A stretch of DNA of 64,000 nt. Source: Cyanoderma ruficeps (lineage: Eukaryota; Chordata; Aves; Passeriformes; Timaliidae). The notes under the pieces are model-generated. The model ran no database searches, was not told the DNA's origin, and saw only the letters and a program-made list of their open reading frames with translations. Positions 12,441 to 26,300 of this stretch are shown piece after piece (the first letter of the stretch is position 1; each line of letters begins with the position of its first letter). The stretch lies in NCBI GenBank assembly GCA_008694505.1, contig VZDJ01007753.1, positions 10,635,666 to 10,699,665 of the forward strand, in the 5' to 3' direction. The position numbers were made by a program, and so were the translations under genes.

Positions 12441-14077
12441 CCCTTTGAAGGTTCAAAGTTACTTCAATGATTTATATTTTTTTGCTCAATTTTCAATATA
12501 ATTTTGCCTCAGAAACTGGTGGATTGAAAAGATTAAGGTGTATCTCTTAACACAGATGCAAAAACAAATCCTTAACATGGGCTTATATGGACTTAAAACA
12601 ACATATACTAACTTTACCAAGCAGTGTGACCAGTTGCCTGCTCTGAAAAATCAGAATAAATTGTCATTGAATGGACAATACTTTCAAGCACAGAATGCAT
12701 CTAAGCAATTTTTCATACAGTAAAAAGAGGTAAAAGGACAAATAATCCGTTTTAAATTCACACAGAGAATTTAACAGCAAGTTAAGTTTGTCAAGATGTG
12801 GAATTTGTTCCACATGCAATTTCTGATATAATTATGCAACTCTGCTATGAAACAAACCACAAACACTGTAAAAAAGACCCCCATAAATTAGGACAGAAAT
12901 CTGTCTCTGAAACTAAAAGCTTTTACTCCAAGTTATTACATTTTATTTACTCAGAGAAGGAGGGTGCTGACATTCCAAAACAAAGCCTTTTTAGTAAAAA
13001 ATAAAATACAGGGAGAAAACTTGTAAATTGCATTGCTTGGTATTGAATAAAGACATATAATACAGTTTATGAAGACTCTGATGCCCAAATCCTTTCCAAA
13101 AAGAATGAACAAAAGGGAAATTTGAGGATGTTATATAGAAGAAAGACATTAACAGAATTTCAATTTTTCACACACCAAATTTTAGACCATACACCAATTA
13201 TTGCTGCTGCCTTTGCACAAGTGGGAGGGCAGAATAATTCCCAGTACATCACATCAATTATTTGAAACTGTAGATTTTAAGTGAAAATAGATAAATCTCA
13301 CATTTCAATACTCTTTTTGAGCTCCCTGTTGACAGTTTGCTGAATCCTCCCAGCAATGATCTCTAGCTGAAGAAAGGTGAGTTCATTGCAAGATAAAACA
13401 TAAAACTTGAGCCCAGAACACAGCAAACAGGATTTTCCAAAGCAGATTCAAAGACAAGACAAGCTGATTAGGGAGGTCATTTCATTGCTTCCTGTAAGAA
13501 TTAGTGAAGGCTCATAGAGCTTGTTTAAACTATATCTAAACAATTATTTCATAGCCTTTTAGTACAGCTTCCAGCTTAATATGACCCAGCCTACTTGAAT
13601 CCTTGCCTGTTCAATGTCTTCCCTAGACAGTTCCAGGAACTGAGCCTTAGCTTAGATTCCAGTGATCATATTTCAGCAGTGGGATGAGCATCCCTGAGCG
13701 CATGCACAGTCCAAGAGTACTGTCATAAATGAAACTTTCCCTACCAGCATTAATCTCTTAAGGCTCATCTTGTATGCCCTCAGCCGGGGAAGGCTGGCTT
13801 TGAGAAGCGATAAGGCAATACATCTTCTCACAGCAATGTTGCCTAAGCATCTATGCACGGAATAATACCTTTGTTCCCCCACCATAGGCAGAGACAGATT
13901 GCAAGGCATGGTAAAAACATCTCTACCCACCAAGCCTTTGGCATCATGTCAACAAAGAAAGTTACCACCACCACAAGCATGCGTTTGACCTTGAGAAAAG
14001 CTTAGTATTAACTGGTACCAAAGGGATTAGTAAATGAACAATTTTTCCCAACACAGTTTCCAATTACTTTGATGAGC

Positions 14078-14093
14078 AATTAACATGTTAATT
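14078..14093. promoter_or_regulatory. 16-bp perfect palindrome AATTAACATGTTAATT
   Basis: The 16 bases equal their own reverse complement. The half GTTAAT, followed by TAAAAAAC, resembles an HNF1/homeodomain dimer site (HNF1 prefers GTTAATNATTAAC), though the central spacing differs. It may simply be an AT-rich chance palindrome. Confidence 0.3.
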
Positions 14094-14800
14094 AAAAAAC
14101 AATCCAAAACTCAGTACTCAGAATGTTATGAAATAATAAGCTCTTGTACACTTGCTGCATTGGAAGCACAAGAAGGTCACAATGCAACTAGAGCAGAGAG
14201 GTGCAAAAGAGAAGGACTCTATCCTACTTGGGGTTGTTTGTTGATTTAGAGAGAAAGGGGTACCTTAAATACAGCTGGCAATGTGTTTCCTGAGTTAGAC
14301 AAAAGATTTATATAAACAGTAACTTGGAAGATAGTGGCTTCAGGCACCATAACTCACCTAGGACAGAAAAAGAAACACCTGTACTCCACTTCTCAAGAAT
14401 TTCAGAGTTCATCAGTCAAGTTCTAAAATAATCATGAATTGTTTAAATAATAAGGAGATTTATTTTTTTTTTAATGACTAAAGTTTGGGCTTACTTCCTT
14501 TCAGCTATCAAGCTCACATCTTCCATCAAGAGAATTAGAAACTTGTTTCTATTTCAACTTCCTGCTGTGATTCTCATGCAACTGTAGAAATTTAGAACTT
14601 TGCATCTGAAGATACCCCTTAATTACTGTGAGTAACAAAAAAAAGATTTTGAAAGCTATTAATGCTGCCTCCTTCCCTACGCAGCAGTTAAGACCTATTC
14701 AGGAGGGTGGAGTGGTTCACCTGCTCCTCCAGAGCTACCAACTGAGATCTTGGGTATTTACCAAGTCGTGTTTTCCAACATATTTATAAATATTTGCTAG

Positions 14801-14890
14801 CAAAAAACCCCAACCTCCCCCCCCCAAAAAAAAAACCAAAAACCAAAACAAACCAACAAAAACAAAAACCTGAACCAAACAACAAACCTC
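14801..14890. repeat. low-complexity C-run and (CAAAA)n-like tract
   Basis: A run of nine C (14817-14825) is followed by an A run and irregular CCAAAA/ACAAA units to about 14890. The + strand is almost free of G and T. This is a simple or low-complexity repeat. It explains the Pro/Lys/Asn-rich reading frame at 14794-15072. Confidence 0.85.
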
Positions 14891-16696
14891 AAAATTTTGT
14901 TGATTTTGTGGGTTTTTTTAACACTGCCAAGTTGCATTTAATGCAAGGTAGGAAACCACCTCCCTGTCACTATGCATTGGCTCTATCATGGATGCTGCTA
15001 CAAAGTGATTTTCCCTTAAATGGTCTCAATAACACAAAGCACATTATCATCAAAATTAAAACAAAGCAGTAAAGTAACCTCAGCCTTCTAGCATCTTCAA
15101 AAAGCCACTATGATTCATTAAAAGAAAACAAAAATGTTTCTTAGAAAACACAGGTTCTTGCCATCTATTCAATAGCTATCGTGGCATGTGATTGTTATCT
15201 AATATTTGAGGTTAAAGATGGAGATCTTTTGCATTCTTGAAAACAACTGTAGCTATTCTCCTGTGAAACAGTGTTAATTTGTTTTTCTATCCTATAAAAT
15301 CACACTTATGGAAATATGCAGAAAAAATTGCCCATGTCTTACACATCAGTTTATCCATCGGTATTTAAAAACAAATAAAGTAGTAGAGAAAATACTATCA
15401 GGGAGTCAAACAGCAGAAGATACAAGAAAAATATTTATACTGCAAAATATAACTCAGACTTTATCTCTGAAGTTAAATTCTTTTTCTAGTGATATAGCTT
15501 CTGAAACTGCATTGGACTGCATAGTTACATACACCCAGCCACAAGGCCAGAAAAATAATTTCATAAGTAGTCTCACTGAAGTAAGGCATATACTAGACTG
15601 TAAAACCAGTTTAATTTAACCCCACTGCCTAGAGCATGCTAGTAAAAAAAACCCCAGAAAATCTTTGCCTTCCAGACTGAAAACCATAAAAAGTTATAAC
15701 TGAAAGTCTTTTTTTCCCCTATTAATAATATTAATCTACAAAACAATCTGAAAATTAAAATTTAAATCCTTGAATTACACCTTCCACTTCAGTATATACT
15801 AATATTCTTTCTGATTAATAAATCTCTGGGGCTGTGCTTGACAGCTGCTAAGAGACTCTAGTCATGCTGCAGGAAAGAAATAAAACGATTCTCTTCATTG
15901 GAATCTGCCAGGTGAAACTTGATCTACTAACTGTAAGTAACATGAGAGGATTTTGGCCAAGACCTTGTAAAACATTAACACTTCAAATCATGATATAAAT
16001 CAAATAAATATTTCAAAGAAACATTACTATAACCATCCCGTTAATTTTATTTGGATATGTCTTCTGAAAAAAAAAAAGGCTACTTTTCAACATTATTAAA
16101 AGTTGAAATATATTTTACTAAATACTAAAATGTTTAAATGAGCGGTATCAGGAAAAAAAAACCAAAAACAAAAGCATGGCTGCAACGATTTTTAGGGGGG
16201 AAAAAGTCCATAAGGTGTTAGCTTTCTCTTTATTTCTTTATAAATCCCCTTAAGTCTGCTAATCCAACTTCATTTCTCCAGCATCATTTACACTTTGCTT
16301 GTGAATTTCCCAGCAGGTTCTGGCAGTTCCAGGTATTTTACTTAGCAGAGTGTCAGAGGATTCTCACATTTTCTCTATACCACAAAATCCTTGTAATGCC
16401 ACCTAAATAGTATTGTGGTACATGCTAGAAAGATCACATTTCTTAGTTGACAAAGTGGACATAGTCTTACACTAATGCAAGAGAACCAAATATAAAAGAT
16501 TATATTATTAGCATATTTAAGGAAAGTTTCACCGACTTTGACTGTGACTTCCTAATATTAGTGCTAGTAAAGAGCATAGAAGAAAGTCACTGAAGGAACT
16601 GACCAACATTCACGTTTCTAATATATATTTTCATTACGTATATTAAGGAATGAGAGCCTCGAAGATAATCAGGTGAGTGAAGCATCTCCCCTTTCC

Positions 16697-17083
16697 TACA
16701 AGGAAAGTCCTAGAGAAGTGAGCTTCTCAAGACTGGAGAACAGAAGATTCAGAGAGCTTACAGCATCTTCCAGTACACCTAAAGGGGGCCAACAAGAAGG
16801 CTGGAGAGGATCTTTTTACAAGAGCATGCAGTGATAGGACAAGGAAAAATGGCTTTAAACTGAAAGAGGGGTTTTTTTAGATATTAGGAGAGAAGTCTTT
16901 ATTGTGGGAGTGGTGAGGAACTGGAACAGACTGCCCAGAGAAGATGTGGATGCCCCATCCCTGGCCAGATTGGATGGGGCCCTGAGAAACCCACTCTAGT
17001 GGAAGGTTTTCTGCCCATGGCAGGAGGGTTGGAACTTGATGATGTTTAAGGCCCCTTCTGCCCCAAACCATTCTTTTTCTATC
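16697..17083 (+). mobile_element. CR1 LINE, 3' end (plus strand)
   Basis: It matches the CR1 3' region closely and in order: GACTGGAGAACAGAAGATTC, CTAAAGGGGGCCAACAAGAA, GGCTGGAGAGGATCTTTTTA, CAGTGATAGGACAAGGAAAA, GGCTTTAAACTGAAAGAGGG, ACTGGAACAGACTGCCCAGA, GATGCCCCATCCCTGGCCAG, then CTTGATGATGTTTAAGGCCC and a degraded CCATTCTTTTTCTATCA tail. It is 5'-truncated near 16697. Relative to the usual sequence it lacks the short piece between CATCCCTGG and the CCAG-ATTGGATGGGG block. It is the best preserved CR1 copy here. The minus-strand frame at 16877-17071 lies inside it and is not a gene. Confidence 0.95.
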
Positions 17084-20000
17084 ACATTATTACAGCAGCA
17101 ATCATTTGTGGCACTGGGGAAGAATACTGAACACAAACCGCTTGACATTGCTAAGAATTGAACCAATCCCACTGTTCCATATAACTTAAGCTAAACAAGG
17201 AACAGTACCAATAACTTTCAGTGGTTTTATACCTAAAAATCAGTAATGAACAGTTTGCGTTTCTAGAAAGTGAAGGGCAGTTTCTGCCTAAATACAGCTA
17301 TTTTGTTAACCACAGTTTATTTAGGTTTCCATTAAATACAAAAGCACTATGCTATTTCTCTTGAGATCCACAGCTGGTTTAAGGGTGCTGCAAACGTGTT
17401 CACCTTTTCTCTACCTTTTCTTTGTACTTACATGGAGTTAGCTATCCCTTTCAATTATCATCCCCAAAACAATATAAAGCTGTTAATATGTAGATTCTTA
17501 CACAGTGCAGCTCTCAACCTAGACCCACAGTTTCAAGCACATGTACTTCATCTGAAACAGGACAAGAATATTCATGAAAGGGGAGAGGAGCAATCACAAC
17601 AAAAAAATAGAAGGTCTAGTTATGGAACCCATAAATCTGACAGAACTGAAAGCCTTTCAGAACAGACTATAAAACAGCAGTTATCAGAGAAAAGGAACAC
17701 ACAAAGGTTTCTTCCCCTTCCAAAATGTAAAACTGAGTAATTGTTTACTCTTAGAGATGGGTTGAAATCAACTTTTCTGCAGTCTGCTACTAATATTTGT
17801 CCAGTTGCTTTGTGCTACAATAGAGAAAACATTTCTGATACAGTTGCTATTTAATCTTGATTTTAGATATAGACCACAATTCATCCCGCAAACCATATCT
17901 ATATAGTCTATATGTCCAAAATTCAGAGGTCTGATGCTCAGGTTTGAAGCTTACGGTTGTCATGTGGATTGATGTTACTTTATGTTCATTATGTACATTA
18001 ACGTTACATAATGTTCTTTTCTTTTTCCTGTATTATCAATACCCTAATAGATTTTGCTGAGATACCCTGAACACAAAATGACAGTTGAGTTAGGGTTCTT
18101 GGAATAAAAACAGGAGAGGAGTAACAGCAGAGAAGTCATGACCCATGAGAAGAGATGAAAAGAGGAAAAAGTAGTTGAAAGTGGAGAAAAACAAAGGAAG
18201 GAAGCATGACAGTATGGCTTCAGTAATTCACCTTTTCTGCTCCCTTTTTACTATAGAAAATAACTGGCAAATAAAATGCAGGCATTTCTATCTGCTGGGG
18301 CAGATTTACTTTCCTGCTCTATTTACTTCAGCTGATTGCTGTTCTCATTCAAAATTGCTTCATTCTGGGAATACATAGCATGACTCCTTTCCTTCATGTC
18401 CCATTAAATTTGTGTTCCTTTGGTTTTCTGTTCTCCCCTCCCCAAGAAATTTCTTTTTCTTTCCTTCTTAACATTCTCCTCAATATCATTCTGCTTCATC
18501 TGCTGATATATTTATATTGGATTCTGTGAGCCAGGCTGTAAGTTTTACAGCTAAAATATTTCAGTTAACAGTATAAAAGACAGATGGCAGAATTTGCAGT
18601 GCTTTAGTAGTGATGGTCTTTTACTATCATACAGTACAAGGAAAACAAAAGGTTGCTAATTTTTTTCCCACAAGCTTTTGGAAAATATGTGGAAACACAG
18701 GGAAATTCTGGAAAGTTTTTACACTCTTATTGAAAAACTCAAAGTTGCAGATAGAGTGCTCAAAATTGCAAATTCATGAAAGGACAGCAATAGGTCTCCT
18801 TTACGCAAGGGGGTAAAACCTGCCTCCACTACAACCATTGGCAGTAACTCCAGAACCCACTACCTTTTTTTCTACAAGAGAAGATCCTGGTAAAAAGTTG
18901 CTCTTCGTTTACAACATGAAGGCCATTCCTGCATGTTTTTACTACTTTACTACCATTTCTAATTAAGTGGATAAAGAAGGGATATAAAATTTAGCTGTGT
19001 TTTGTGGGACATAAATAAAAAGGTGCAATGCTCAAGGACAGAAAGGTTTGAAAGTCAACCTTCCACCCAAAATGCTTGCAGGAACTACAGCTTGCAGAGG
19101 ACAGCCTGACAATTTTTTTTTTACATTTTCATCCTCCCAAATACTCCTTTTCTCTCAAGAACATATGAAGGCTGAAAAAAAATGAGGATCAGAACTACAT
19201 GGTGTCACCATAAGGAAAGTAGGTGGAAATATTAAAATGGAGACATTTATTTTATGATGCGTATTTCCCCACTGCACCTCCCAGATTTACCCATCTTTTC
19301 ATTCTAATATTTCTGTGCAGTCACCCACCTAATTTATTGCTGTGTTTTTCAGTGCATAAATGAAGCCTCCAGTTTGCAAATGGAGAACACAATTGTACCA
19401 GAAATTGTGTGCTGACCCATAATTTAATGTGAATCTGAACAAAACAAATAGTAAACTTTGCTGCCGCTATTGCCTCTTTTGGGGCTTCCCAAGCTTTAAA
19501 AATAAATAAAGTTTTTAAAAAAAATAAAATCTTGTGCTAATTTATCATGGACTGGTAATTTTCAGTGAGTTTGACACAATTACTTATAAACTGCATGTAG
19601 TGGGGTTTGAACCTTTTGCATTGCAATGAGCTTCTGTTACCTGTCTCAGAGTCCTCACTACAGAGACATTGGAACTCACAGCACAGCACTTCCAATGAAA
19701 ACACCAAAAAAGAGAAGAAAAAGAAACGATAACATACTGAAAGAATAAAGCAGAGGTTCAGCACTGAGTTTTCTATTTGATGCAGTAGTGTCCTTCCCTC
19801 ACCCTTGCCAGGACTGAGCAGCATGCCAACATCCAGCCAAAGATGTGAGAGGGTTCACAGTTCCTTTAGTGAGTTAGCACATGGCTCCAGGTCCAACAGG
19901 GGGAGGGAGGCCCCTCACTCTGCATTTTGGTAGAAAAGTGGAAGCTCACTTCTCAGCTAATCCCAGATTCACAGTTACAACATGGAACATCTCAAGAGCA

Positions 20001-20159
20001 GTAGCAGAAGTTCCTGTCACATCCCTGCATATGGCTTCCTCTCCACAAGCCAAAGGTCTGGAAAACTCTCCAGAGAATGTCACTATGCACAAACTCCTCT
20101 TGTTATCAGAAATATTCTCTCTAAATTAGACCTATTTTAATTTTAACAATAGCCTTCTG

Positions 20160-20410
20160 CTATTCGATCACATTTGCCAGTTTCAATTAACATCTGAAAA
20201 TCTTCTCTATTCACATTCTGGAGCTTTAAAATGGCTTAATATCCCATTAGCTTTTGCACACATAAATTTAACATTAAAATTTAAAAAAAAAATTAGCTTG
20301 CTGGGATGCTTGAATAGAAGACAAAAGTGCAAGACTGCTTCAAATGCAAATGAAATCTCACTGAGACATTCACCTTTAACATTACTATCTATCAAAATAA
20401 TAGGAATATG
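20160..20410. promoter_or_regulatory. candidate conserved non-coding element with octamer site
   Basis: The block contains a perfect POU octamer ATGCAAAT at 20344-20351. It also has TTTCAATTAACATC, CCCATTAGCTTTTGC and the SOX/TCF-like ATCTATCAAAATAATAG. The enhancer role is inference. Confidence 0.27.
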
Positions 20411-21419
20411 GATGAAAGATGCAGATCAAAGCAACTTTTCAAAATTGTCGATTAACATGGCTATTGCAGGACATAATTTTTTATGCTTCTTTGGGCTGTC
20501 TATAAATTATGGATAGTTACTACTTGCATAGTGGTAATTTTATTTAGATCCCATTCCCCTAGTTTGCCTCTGAATGTTATGGGGTTTTGTTCCTTTAATT
20601 TTTTGTTCAATAACTGATTTTTTTTCTCAAAAGGCATCTAATGATGCAATACTGATCTCTATTTCTTATGCCTCCTCCACAGTAGAGAAGGAATCATTTA
20701 TCATTTTGCCTTTAACATAATGTCTCTCAAATCACCAAAAAACTCTTGTACTGTAAGTTAGTTTTCCAGGAGGCCTGTAGAAGTGGTCTTCTCTGTTATA
20801 TACCTTAGTGACAGGAGAAGAAAAGAAACAAATCTCTTCCCATTTCTAAACCCAATGGATATTCTACCAAAACTTGCATTTATCATATTTCAGATAAAGT
20901 AAATTAGCAGATTTAGTAAACAAGGAGCTGATAAGTCTAACTCACATTTTCTTAACAAATATTTAGTAAGTGATAACACCAGGGAAAAGAAAATGTAAGT
21001 CAGGAAAGGTCAAAAACAGCATTTCATATGGATATTCTTGGTATGATTTAGCAGCATTGCAGGGACTAGTGCAAATCCACTAGACAGAAAATACAAAATC
21101 AGATGTTAAAGCAAATCTCCATAGTGCAAATCATGAGTTCTTGTCATTCTGTATGACCCCCTTGGTGGAAGGGCTGCCCTGCACACATTTCTCTCAGTCA
21201 TAACTCCTTGCCTCCTCAGAAGTGATCTTCCCTACCACTTATCTGGCACTGTAGAACTGTGCATCTCCAGGTTTTTAACATTTGCATTTAAACTGGATTA
21301 CTTAGCGATTTTTATGTTAATAAAAATAAGTGAAAAATGCTAGAAATCAGAATAAGAGTTAACTCTATATTGCAATTCTCTAAATTAAAAATTTGTTATT
21401 CCAAATATTAAAATTTGTC

Positions 21420-21620
21420 ATTCATTCATGATAAAATAATAACATATTATGTACAGACCAGCTATACCCCAAGCAATGAATAACAAATAACTGAAGCAAA
21501 TGAATTGCTCATTTTCAATGGTTCATTTAATGCCATTAGTTGTTGAAAATCATTTGCTAAAAATAGCTGGTATTTATGAATGACTATTACAATCACAGAA
21601 ACAGGGATGTATTAAAAGGT
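21420..21620. promoter_or_regulatory. candidate conserved non-coding element
   Basis: A run of TAAT/ATTTGC-type words such as GCAATGAATAACAAATAACT, AATGAATTGCTCATTTTCAA and GCCATTAGTTGTTGAAAATC forms a non-repetitive block. It is called on texture alone. Confidence 0.2.
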
Positions 21621-22944
21621 AAGGAGAATAAGACACTGTATTTGTAATTAATAGCACTGATAATTAATACTTCAAGAAGTCTGATCTGTCATGCATTTTA
21701 TTTCCAAGTGACCAGACTTGCTGAGTCTGAAATTATGATTTCATGCCTTACAATAGAAAATGAAAACCTCAGGAAACAGCAGCTCATATAGGGCATGCAG
21801 AAGGTTCTAGTGTTTGCAACCATCTAAGACGAAAGGTGTGCTGAGGTGCCAGATGGGTCTCAGTCCTGTTGAGATCCCAGTTACACCTGGCTTCTTCATT
21901 CCTTTGCTCAGTCAGGAAGTACAGCTAAAAAAAAAAGTGTTGTTGCTCTAAATCTGATGTTATTGCTACATGTCGTTTTCTTGAAGCCTTTATTAGCAAA
22001 CCAGCTGCACATTGGATCAAACAACTCCTTCTGGGAAAGTACACATTTTTTTGGTCAGTACTGCTCAGTTTCTAAACAGGCAGATCTCAGCAGATACCTG
22101 ATGGAATTCTGACCTTCCCTCCTGTCCTGCTTTCAAAGTGCTGAGCATTTCAAAGGGTGTTTTCTCTTAGTGTGATGGAGATACTAAAAGCATGATGCTA
22201 AAAAACATGAAAAAAAGGAGAGAATAGGGAATAAAAATAAGAGATTTTTCACTATTTGCATGGCTACAAACTAGAACAAAATACTTCTAGATTTGAAGCA
22301 AAATTTGATGAGGAAAATATAGCAAGTTTTTAAACATGGCCACTCATTAGAAAAGTTCCCAAATCCAAGATAATAAATGTTATTGTGTGTGAATGTAAAG
22401 TGCTATAGAATGGACAAAGCACATACGCTAAAGATAAATTAATTTTCTCATAGACTGCAGAAAAAGCAGTCAGATGATATTTTATTTATTCTACTGCACC
22501 ATAAGAGAAAACAGTTAAGATTTGTCATATTGTTTTATCCCTAATGCTCCATCTGATTTTAGGCAGTAGCCAAAAGTTGGCCGCATCAGAATACAAGTTG
22601 TGAGCAATCATGTCATATCTCTCAACCTCGAGGTACTAATATCTATAGGTAAAGAAATTAAAGATTTAATTGATATGGGGATAAAATAATTAAGATAAGG
22701 GCAAACCTTAAGATAAGGGTAAAACACAGTGATGCAGGTTATCTGTTTTCTAATAACTTTTTTCAGTTAGTTTGTTTTTTTCTATTTCTTTTGATTTGCT
22801 TCCAGATACTAAATTCGTACCTTTCTGGACTTTTTGCCATATAACCTCTCAATTCTTTCTTCCCACTACTAAAAGTCATCTCAGCTTTCATCATTTTGCA
22901 TATAACATCAAAATTTACATTTTTTATGTGGAAAATTTAGCCTT

Positions 22945-23365
22945 TACCTACACCAAATTTCATTTGCCACTTTATTATGCAGCTATTGAGTTGTGCAAGA
23001 TTCTCCTTCAGTTCTTTAATTTAACTTTAGTATTTCCATATTCAGCCATCAAGAAGTTTTCGTACTCTAGCAGTTGTACATTGTTCCATATGCTCAGTAG
23101 CCCTTGTCCCAAGCACAAATGTCTTTCAGTTCCACTGGTGACTTAGGGAGCTGGCCATTTGTTCCTTCCTGGTGTTTCCCATGGTTAAATCACTGAATCA
23201 CCCATTCCAGGAGTTCCATTCTTATTCCCCAGCTCATTTCTTTATACAGAGGAATTCACTTTACAAAGGTTATGCTGCCCTTTCCTCCATGTATTTATCC
23301 ACAAGACCTTTTGGTGTTTGTACAGGTTTTAGCAATTTGCCACATACAGTCCTCCAAATCTTCCT
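22945..23365 (-). mobile_element. ancient CR1/L3-like LINE relic (minus strand)
   Basis: The + strand reads like the antisense of old amniote CR1/L3-type elements, in colinear order: CCAAATTTCATTTGCCACTT, TGTGCAAGATTCTCCTTCAG, CATATGCTCAGTAGCCCTTG, GAGCTGGCCATTTGTTCCTT, ATGGTTAAATCACTGAATCA and GTTTTAGCAATTTGCCACAT. These correspond to the stretch downstream of the reverse-transcriptase FQKAFD region. The piece that would encode that motif is absent, apparently lost by an internal deletion near 23250. Divergence is much higher than in the other CR1 copies, so this insertion is far older. The open frame at 22772-23146 is antisense to it and not a gene. The borders are approximate. Confidence 0.7.
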
Positions 23366-26300
23366 GACGCCCTCTTTAGAACTTATGTTTTGCACCTTGA
23401 AGCCTTGAAGTATCTGGGCAGCAGGAAGCAAGAGGACACGAACTACATTAATTGGTTATGTGTAGTGTAGTTTCAGTAATCCATCCTCACTTTCCTTCTG
23501 CAACCTTTTTTGGTCCTACCCTGTTTATCTCATCTCTTGGTTGCACAGCCTCTACTGCTGACAATGCTTAATCTCTGAAATGACTTTGATCCAGTGTAAG
23601 ACCTCAAAAACTGTAATTAATGTGGGCAAACCAAGCAAGGAAACATTGCCTGTCCTCTGTAACCTCATTTTTAGATTGTTTTATCATAAGCATTTGAAAC
23701 TGATCACATCATGCCCTGAAATAAGAACAAAAGCTTCTCCACAGGGACAGAGTATCAGAAATTGGTGTTTCTCCTTTCAGATTCACATGCCAAAGTTGTT
23801 CAATTATGTCTTATACAGCCTATACAGCTGTAGAATCAGAAAGATCCAGAAGGACACTCATTCACAGCAAATTGATATGGAGAAGGAAAAAAAAAAGAAA
23901 ACAAAAAAACCCACCACCAACAAAATCAATCTTATTAATCTGTACCTCTTTCATAATATATTTAACTACTTCTTTTAATATTCAGTTTCCATATACTTTA
24001 GTTTTAGCATTCCATATATTTGAAAATGTGTGACTCAGTCTTAGACATTCATTCTTCAGAACTGGAAAAAAACCCCAGCCTAATAAAAGAGAAGTCTCAG
24101 ACACCCAAGATAATATTTCATTGGTCTGGATAGTTTTCTGGATAGCTGTTGCAACTCTGTTTTGATCTATGGGAAATTCAGGCACAGAATATTAAAACTG
24201 ATCTGGAATTCAAATTCCTTGGACGTGGATGCAAAAGGGTGTTCTAAGATGCACTGAACAGCCTGCTTGGAAGGACTGACAAAAGCTCAGTCTCATAATT
24301 ATACCCATTCCTTCACAGATCAAATTTCCAGAGCTAATAGACTAGACCTTACTAAAAAAAATATTAAAAAAATAAATAAAAAAAAGCTTAATCATTAGCA
24401 GAACTAAAATAGCAAAATAGCTTTGCAGATACGAAAAGCCAAAAATTTACATGGACAAAATCACTCACAGTAAGGCAGTTCCTTGTCACTACTCCGATGC
24501 TCTCAGGTCTGTTGGATGTCAGCTGTTTAATCCATGTTTTATCTCACCTCCTTCCCCTCCTAATTTTCTGTTATCTCTTGAAATTCAAAGCACGGAATAA
24601 ATGTAATCTTACGCATTATTAGCCTTCCCTTTCATGCAAAAGAACACATTTTGGCAAATATTAGTAGACCTTCCAGTATTCCACTCCTCATACTCAGTGG
24701 TAGAATAAATACTTCACATTAATCCTTAATATAATAGAAGCTGTTTGAATGGTTTATGGCCTTGGAGCCAGGACATATATTTCACATTGAAAAGAAAATG
24801 CTGACCCAAGAGAGAAGACTACAGATTTCACATTGTGGAAAGGAGGAAATCAAGGAAAAGAAAGGGACATAATTTAACAAGCTAGATGACTAAATCCATC
24901 CTTTAAATAGCTCAACTGAAAGCAATGGGGCTATTTCCAGCAAGGATGAATTCATGCCAGAAATATCAGTTATTGGATTGCATTAGCAAACAGAGTTTTA
25001 CAGCAGCGAAAATTCCTTGGATCCATAGCTGTGAACAGAAATGAAGTAAATGTCTTTCAAGGCCACTGCCTCACCCTTCTGTGATGAACTTGGGATATAT
25101 TATGCCTACAGTGTTCCTGCTGGAGTCACTCCCATCACCTGTGTGGATAAATAAAGCAAGGGAAAGGACAAAGTGTCCTATAAAGAAATTAAGTGAAAAA
25201 ATTAAGAGAGACGTGGGAAAAAATTGAGAACTCCTAGCTAGACAATCCAACGTACAAAACATCAGTTAAAAACTCAGGTAAACAAATTTCCCTTCTCCCT
25301 AGTTACAGCATGATGTGGTGAGAAACAGATGAGTGGCAACATTTACAGAATAATAAAGGAAGTGTTTAAAAAAAAATTACAAAAGCTGAGTATGTGTTAC
25401 ATAACTCCTCACTGCAATCAATGTCCCAGTAAGACCAACAGCAGCTCTATCACCTCTATGAATATATGAAGTTCAACTACATAGCAGGAATATATCTCCA
25501 ATAAATCCCCTGGTAAATCTACATTAAAAAGTATGATTTATCATTACCATTTTTAAGAATCTAAAAACACTTGTTGCACAGAACAAAGATGAATAGATGC
25601 TCTAAACTGACAACCTTGAAAGCATGTAGACATTAGTAATTTGAGTGGAATAAAATCTCTAAGAAATATTTACATCCTGAAACAGTAACTCAATAGCCAC
25701 CAACTCCTACATAAAGCCAAATTAGAATAAGATCTAATTATTTTGGAAATGAGCTCTTCAATTAATAACCAGAGATCAAAATAGATAACTACTCTTTGAT
25801 AAAAATCTAAAAACTCACAAATTAAAGAGACTTTTTGTCATGAAAAGATAAAGCCCTAAGAGATAGAAGATAACTTCCTAATAACATTTACTATTAACTG
25901 GAAGTAGCAGGCAAGAAGACTTAAGTAGCATTGAAATTATTACACTTTCATTTAGTATTGAAAGTTATATGTCCTTTTTGACTGCACTACGTAGAAATAC
26001 TTTGAAAATGAGGCAATTAGCATTTCAAATATTTTCTGTTTTCTAGACCTTCACTGATATCCATGGCCTTATGCTGCATAATCTGTGCACAATTTGTAAA
26101 CCTGAAGTGAAGTATAGTACCAATATAGGTATACAATATAAATCACAACATCTACTCACTGTATTGACAAATGCAGGTATTGAGCATTCAGTTCACAACT
26201 ACCATTATCCAGTGCATGCCACTTTTTTTCCACAATTCTTGTAAGAAACACATGTAAATCCATGCATCTTGCTACAACCCTGTTCTTTTACTGAACTCTC

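Larger units (their letters stand above)
8761..16696. other. unique AT-rich DNA
   Basis: No gene is supported over nearly 8 kb. It contains a conserved-looking block at 12.3-12.4 kb, a 16-bp palindrome at 14078 and a C/A-rich low-complexity tract at 14.8 kb, listed separately. An 86-codon frame on the minus strand (13673-13933) lies in a slightly GC-richer patch with several CpGs but shows no recognisable domain. The rest looks neutral. Confidence 0.7.
17084..22944. other. unique AT-rich DNA
   Basis: No gene is supported. A pyrimidine-rich stretch lies at about 18400-18500. Two blocks with dense homeodomain/POU words (about 20.16-20.41 kb and 21.42-21.62 kb) are listed separately. The reading frames here (for example 17396-17740 and 19537-19824) show no family features. 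Confidence 0.7.

Noticed and set aside
13673..13933. 86-codon minus-strand frame in a CpG-containing patch
   Set aside because: Composition is slightly coding-like, but no domain and no convincing splice sites were seen at either end.
22772..23146. 124-codon frame (+)
   Set aside because: It runs antisense through the old CR1/L3-like relic, which explains the sequence.
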